A stretch of 47,418 nt of DNA from Phormidesmis priestleyi BC1401 (GTDB taxonomy: Bacteria; Cyanobacteriota; Cyanobacteriia; Leptolyngbyales; Leptolyngbyaceae), in NCBI RefSeq assembly GCF_001650195.1, contig NZ_LXYR01000040.1, forward strand, positions 1-47,418, written 5' to 3'. Made by a program: the position numbers and the translations under genes. Shown in pieces: positions 44,767 through 47,418 of the stretch (within the stretch, counting starts at the first letter, position 1; every line of letters begins with the position of its first letter). The notes below the pieces were generated by a model. That model saw only the letters and a program-made list of their open reading frames with translations. It had not been told where the DNA came from and ran no database searches.

Positions 44767-45099
44767 CTAAAACTGTTGGTAAAGCGCATCAACGGCTTGC
44801 TTTAAATCTGGCAGGTAGTTTTCCACCACATTCCAGATGATATCGAGGTCAATGTCTAAATATTGATGGGCTAGGACATTGCGAAAATCGCCAATCGTTC
44901 TCCAATCAATTTCAGGACGTATCGCTTTCCAATCATCTGGTAGTCGTTGGGTTGATTCACATAGGGTTTGCAGATTTCGGATCACTGCATCCTGAGTTTT
45001 CAGATCTGCAAAAAATGCAGCTTTTCCCGCCACAGTGTAAGCTTCAATTCGATTAATACAGTCCCGAACGTGTACCAGATAAACACGGCTATCTTTCAT
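44767..45099 (-). CDS. hepT: HepT-like HEPN toxin (DUF86)
   Basis: 110 residues. HEPN RNase-type toxin of the MntA/HepT module. The active motif RX4HXY is RNVLAHQY (about 81-88), so catalytic Arg and His are intact, as is the Tyr that MntA AMPylates to neutralise it. All-helical sequence, as expected. The ATG overlaps the MntA stop codon (ATGA, 45096-45099), so translation is coupled. Confidence 0.9.
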   Translation of the reverse strand: MKDSRVYLVHVRDCINRIEAYTVAGKAAFFADLKTQDAVIRNLQTLCESTQRLPDDWKAIRPEIDWRTIGDFRNVLAHQYLDIDLDIIWNVVENYLPDLKQAVDALYQQF

Positions 45100-45425
45100 A
45101 GCGATCGAGCTTCACTTAAGATGCGATCGCGGATGAAATAGTGCAGCGATTTTTCGGTTACGACATCAACTTTATGTCCTAGCAATGCCTCTAATTCTTG
45201 GATTAAACCGACAGGAAACCAGGGGCTTAACGATTCACCTAAATCTACTAGAAAATCAATATCACTGTTGGGTTGAGCTTCTCCCCGAACAACGGAGCCA
45301 AATACCCGCACGTTTCTAGCGCCGTGTTGAACCGCAATTTCTAGAATGCGATCGCGCTGCTCATTGAGAATTGCTTCAATCTTCAGTGTTTCTTGGGTTT
45401 TCATAGACAACCAAGCTGTCGCCAT
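45096..45425 (-). CDS. mntA: MntA-like nucleotidyltransferase antitoxin
   Basis: 109 residues (102 if the ATG at 45404 is used). Minimal nucleotidyltransferase: FGSVVRGEAQPNSDIDFLVD contains the GSX(10)DXD active site, complete, with the third Asp expected in KVDVVTEKSL. MntA proteins AMPylate the paired HepT and so act as antitoxin. First gene of the module, overlapping hepT by four bases. Two ATG starts are possible; neither has a clear ribosome-binding site. Confidence 0.9.
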   Translation of the reverse strand: MATAWLSMKTQETLKIEAILNEQRDRILEIAVQHGARNVRVFGSVVRGEAQPNSDIDFLVDLGESLSPWFPVGLIQELEALLGHKVDVVTEKSLHYFIRDRILSEARSL

Positions 45426-45525
45426 TCTTGCACTTTCAATCTATCTCTTTTTTCTTCAACGATCGCTCTTGCATGATCGGATGAAGAACAATCGCGTCAT
45501 TAAGAGAGCAGGGCATACAGTTTTT

Positions 45526-45834
45526 CTACGATTTGCTTATGAGTTTTGTGGATAACCCGCCTAGCTGACGCTGGATCATGGAGTGGCGCAGTGTGAGCAA
45601 ATGATTTAGCCTCAGCACGGAGGTTTTTTTGAGTCCAGTGACGGCAAAGTCAGGGTGAGTCGCATCTAAGATTAGGTCGGTAGCCAGGGGGTGAGTCGGA
45701 AGGCGGCTGGTAATGAGTGCGAGAACGACGTGACGATGTTCTCCGATCGGGTTTGTTAACGCGTAAGCAGGTCGAATTTTACTATCAGATAGATCGTCGT
45801 AGGGAAATTCAACCAGAACGATGCTACGTTTCAT
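45526..45834 (-). CDS. MazF/PemK-like toxin
   Basis: 102 residues. Starts MKRSIVLVEFPYDDLSDSKIRPAYAL, the beta-hairpin and loop pattern of PemK/MazF endoribonucleases (RPA.. with conserved Arg), followed by VVLALITSRLP and a C-terminal helix region (VLRLNHLLTLRHSMIQRQLGGL). Expected to cut mRNA in single-stranded regions. It overlaps the upstream small gene by 11 bases, a typical toxin-antitoxin layout. Confidence 0.85.
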   Translation of the reverse strand: MKRSIVLVEFPYDDLSDSKIRPAYALTNPIGEHRHVVLALITSRLPTHPLATDLILDATHPDFAVTGLKKTSVLRLNHLLTLRHSMIQRQLGGLSTKLISKS

Positions 45835-46060
45835 GGTCGATCAGTTTACCGTCTTCTAGTGTGTAAATGTCTTCGTCAGGATCACTGAGAAGATCGATCG
45901 CCGAAGTTTTGAGAGCTGCTAAAGACCATTCTTGAGCGTCGTCTTGATCGGGGAAAAGCAAGATGCCTCGAAAGCGAATGGGTTTTAGGGCAGCCAGGGG
46001 TTGGTCTAACTCGACAATGCCCTGTTCGTCAATGCTGCCTGTGATTTCGATGGCTTTCAT
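45824..46060 (-). CDS. Antitoxin partner of the MazF-like toxin
   Basis: 78 residues. N-terminal beta-rich stretch (MKAIEITGSIDEQGIVELDQP) like small cyanobacterial antitoxins, then an acidic C-terminus (SAIDLLSDPDEDIYTLEDGKLI) that would be unfolded and wrap the toxin. The role is inferred mainly from its position directly upstream of, and overlapping, the MazF-like gene. A DNA-binding fold is not obvious. Confidence 0.8.
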   Translation of the reverse strand: MKAIEITGSIDEQGIVELDQPLAALKPIRFRGILLFPDQDDAQEWSLAALKTSAIDLLSDPDEDIYTLEDGKLIDHET

Positions 46061-46197
46061 GGGCTTTACGATCGCTCAACTGCTTCTAAAGTATCTTATT
46101 TTCACGATTCCCCTACACGATCGGCTGAAGGGCGATCGCGTGTGCAAAAGTATCGGTTTGTATAGGCAGGAATTTCTAGGCTGATGCTGCTGGAACC

Positions 46198-46425
46198 CTA
46201 ATGAGAAAGAGTAGCAAGGTGATCTGCAATCCAAAGTTTGATAATGGCTTGGCGTGTGACTCCAAGGCGCTTGGCTTCCTGGTCTAGTGCTTCAAGCATC
46301 CAGATGGGAAAGTCAACATCAACACGCGTCTGCTCGTAGCCTGGATGATTTGCTTGAGAGAGGTCTAAAAGATTGGTAATGTCTTCGCCATTGTCAAATC
46401 TAGTGTCAAATTCATCTGCTTTCAT
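46198..46425 (-). CDS. BrnA-like ribbon-helix-helix antitoxin
   Basis: 75 residues. The C-terminal half RVDVDFPIWMLEALDQEAKRLGVTRQAIIK has the strand-helix-helix pattern of CopG/BrnA DNA-binding proteins, with an acidic N-terminal segment that would contact the toxin. It overlaps the BrnT gene by 14 bases. Such antitoxins usually repress their own operon. Confidence 0.85.
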   Translation of the reverse strand: MKADEFDTRFDNGEDITNLLDLSQANHPGYEQTRVDVDFPIWMLEALDQEAKRLGVTRQAIIKLWIADHLATLSH

Positions 46426-46675
46426 AAATTTCTACCTCTTCTGTGCGAGAGCGTCGAACCGAAATAATGCGTACTCTGCTGTTTCGGTAGGTGACAACGG
46501 CTGACCAGCACTTTTGGTTGATTGTACCAATCACTAGAAATCTTGGCTCGTCTTCTGTTCTAGCTGGAATCTCGATTCTGTCGGAATCAGCCCACAGTTG
46601 TTGTGCTTTGACGAAGCTAATGCCGTGTTTCTCTTGATTAGACTGACTCTTAGCTTCATCGAACTCGAATTTCAT
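46412..46675 (-). CDS. BrnT-like toxin
   Basis: 87 residues from the ATG at 46673-46675 (MKFEFDEAKSQSNQEKHGISF). BrnT family ribonuclease toxins share this start, EKHGISFVKAQQLWAD, then RFLVIGTINQKCWSAVVTYR and RIISVRRSRTEEVEIYE. All expected conserved residues (Lys, His, Arg, Glu) appear present. The open frame continues 20 codons upstream, but the family start is clear. Gene order toxin-then-antitoxin is the usual one for BrnTA. Confidence 0.88.
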   Translation of the reverse strand: MKFEFDEAKSQSNQEKHGISFVKAQQLWADSDRIEIPARTEDEPRFLVIGTINQKCWSAVVTYRNSRVRIISVRRSRTEEVEIYESR

Positions 46676-46838
46676 AAGGTATTTGAACCATGCCTCTGAT
46701 TCCTGATTGAAAGAAGCGATCGTTCTTCTCCACAATAGGGGCGATCGCAGTCAGCAAAATCTAAAACAGCGATCGCTCCTGCCAACAATGACCACGATCG
46801 TCCCCGACACAATTAGCTCAAATGCGATAAAGCTCAAT

Positions 46839-46882
46839 GAGCGGGTAAGTCTTCGGCTTTCGCCTACCAAGCTACCCGGCTC
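46839..46882 (-). other. Hairpin with GAAA tetraloop downstream of the variable-region gene
   Basis: GAGCGGGTA (46839-46847) pairs with TACCC-GGCTC (46873-46882, one bulged base), and inside it, read on the minus strand, GGC-GAAA-GCC (46855-46864) forms a three-pair stem with a GNRA loop. It is 30 bases past the stop codon of the FGE-fold fragment. Hairpins or cruciforms of this kind follow the target site in known DGRs, although usually closer to the variable region than here. Confidence 0.5.
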
Positions 46883-46911
46883 TGTTTTATTTTCGGAGGT
46901 CGTTGTCTTCC

Positions 46912-47364
46912 TCACCGGAACAGGTCTGGACTCTTCTGGATACGCCCAAACAATTCCCATTGCTTAGTTCTGATAGTAGAAGAGTGCTGGAAAACCGAAC
47001 ACACCACCCGAAAACCGACATTAGAGCCGCGGTAGGCAGGAGAGCCAGAGTTGCGGAAGGCAGCGCGACAGTACGACGGATTGCTGAACCACGAACCGCC
47101 CCGAAGTACACGATTTTCACTATTTTTATTAGTTGTCCAGGAACTGCCATCTGATGGAGCAGCCTCATAATTTCCATGCCAGTGGTCAGCGCACCACTCC
47201 CAGACATTGCCGTGCATATCGTAGAGACCGAAAGGATTTGCTGGAAAACTGCCGACATCAGTGGTCTGCTTTCGATAGATTCCTTTCGGTGCCTCGCCAT
47301 GAGTATGGTTACCGTTGTAATTTACCGGAATGGAGGGCTGGGGAACCCTTAAAGCCCCTGTCTT
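46912..47364 (-). pseudogene. FGE/C-type-lectin-fold protein, 3' part; candidate DGR variable protein
   Basis: The frame is open from 47364 to the stop at 46912. The product matches the C-terminal half of the formylglycine-generating-enzyme (sulfatase-modifying factor) domain: [60 protein letters not shown]. After GFRVV a 30-residue tail follows. The 5' half is absent: the frame meets TAA at 47365-47367 inside a hairpin-rich sequence. FGE-fold proteins with this C-terminus are frequent targets of DGRs. Whether the gene is truncated, interrupted by an IS or frameshifted depends on sequence beyond the window. Confidence 0.75.
47002..47112 (-). repeat. Candidate DGR variable region (VR)
   Basis: The stretch from RVLRGGSW to GFRVV. 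Between the fixed W, P, CR, R, P, R and G residues, 13 of 14 variable codons end in C or T (TTC, AGC, AAT, TAC, TTC, AAC, TCT, GGC, TCT, TAC, GGC, TCT, AAT; exception TCG). This is what adenine mutagenesis of AAC/AAT template codons yields, since the third base is kept. The template repeat is not in the window. Confidence 0.6.
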
Positions 47365-47418
47365 TTAAGCATGGGGATGTAAAAGGGGTTCCCGCGTGGC
47401 GGTCACGCCACAGAGTCT
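47337..47418. mobile_element. Possible IS200/IS605-type element end
   Basis: On the plus strand AAGCCCCTG-TCTTTTAAGC-ATGGGG forms a small stem (CCCC/GGGG), nested between GGGAACCC and GGGGTTCCC (47341-47392), followed by GTGGCG/CGCCAC (about 47395-47412). The nested-stem pattern resembles the ends of IS200/IS605 or IS1341 (TnpB) elements. It interrupts the FGE-fold gene. The window ends before any transposase or TnpB gene could be seen. Confidence 0.4.

Noticed and set aside
46887-47300. 137-codon minus ORF overlapping the FGE-fold fragment
   Set aside because: The FGE frame at the same place contains the conserved family motifs; this one is its shadow in another frame.

Overview
The window looks like chromosomal DNA from a filamentous or section-III-type cyanobacterium. 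The evidence is the density of GCGATCGC/CGATCG (HIP1-like) octamers and the gene set: phosphoribulokinase (prk), ferredoxin-NADP reductase with a phycobilisome-linker-like N-terminal domain (petH), CP12, a valyl-tRNA synthetase carrying the cyanobacterial CAAD membrane domain, cyanobacterial-type glutamate-cysteine ligase, and several small proteins typical of cyanobacteria. Species cannot be named from the sequence. No rRNA, tRNA or CRISPR array was seen.

Layout. 1-7.2 kb: pentapeptide-repeat protein, a GAF-GAF-PAS adenylate cyclase of CyaB type, a 1.15 kb gene-poor stretch with a MITE-like element, then recN. 7.3-20.7 kb: housekeeping core with an ABC1/UbiB kinase, ValRS-CAAD, a repeat-motif protein, divergent prk and petH, a PLP aminotransferase, a coiled-coil protein and trpC. 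20.7-21.3 kb: a dispersed inverted repeat interrupted by a 122-bp element with a 10-bp target duplication. 21.3-30.4 kb: lpdA, an ABC exporter, hisG, an OmpR-type regulator, an internally deleted ISAs1-like remnant inside a long inverted repeat, an alkyltransferase-like protein, an AI-2E family membrane protein and gshA.

30.4-34.2 kb is accessory DNA. It holds a small aspartic protease, a 113-residue protein of unknown function and its decayed duplicate, an attC-like palindrome, a membrane-anchored methyltransferase with a 40-bp-period tandem repeat upstream, a small leader ORF plus hairpin in front of an ORF split by one in-frame TAG, and a DUF4926-like pseudogene also split by TAG. 34.3-44.7 kb returns to core genes: acnB, a Uma2-type protein, mltA, glmM, a DUF3177-like membrane protein, CP12, a FIST-domain protein and trmB.

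44.7-47.4 kb is a second accessory island: three tandem toxin-antitoxin-type modules (MntA/HepT, MazF-like with its antitoxin, BrnT/BrnA-like), then the C-terminal part of a formylglycine-generating-enzyme-fold protein. Its last 40 codons look like the variable region of a diversity-generating retroelement (DGR). Nearly all variable codons are of the form NNC/NNT, as expected from AAY template codons, and a hairpin with a GAAA loop lies downstream. No reverse transcriptase or template repeat is in the window, so any retroelement would act from elsewhere. The gene's 5' part is interrupted near the right edge by a sequence resembling an IS200/IS605 end.

Several genes belong to one physiological theme: PRK (with Cys19/Cys41), CP12 (with both cysteine pairs) and FNR link photosynthetic electron flow to redox control of the Calvin cycle.
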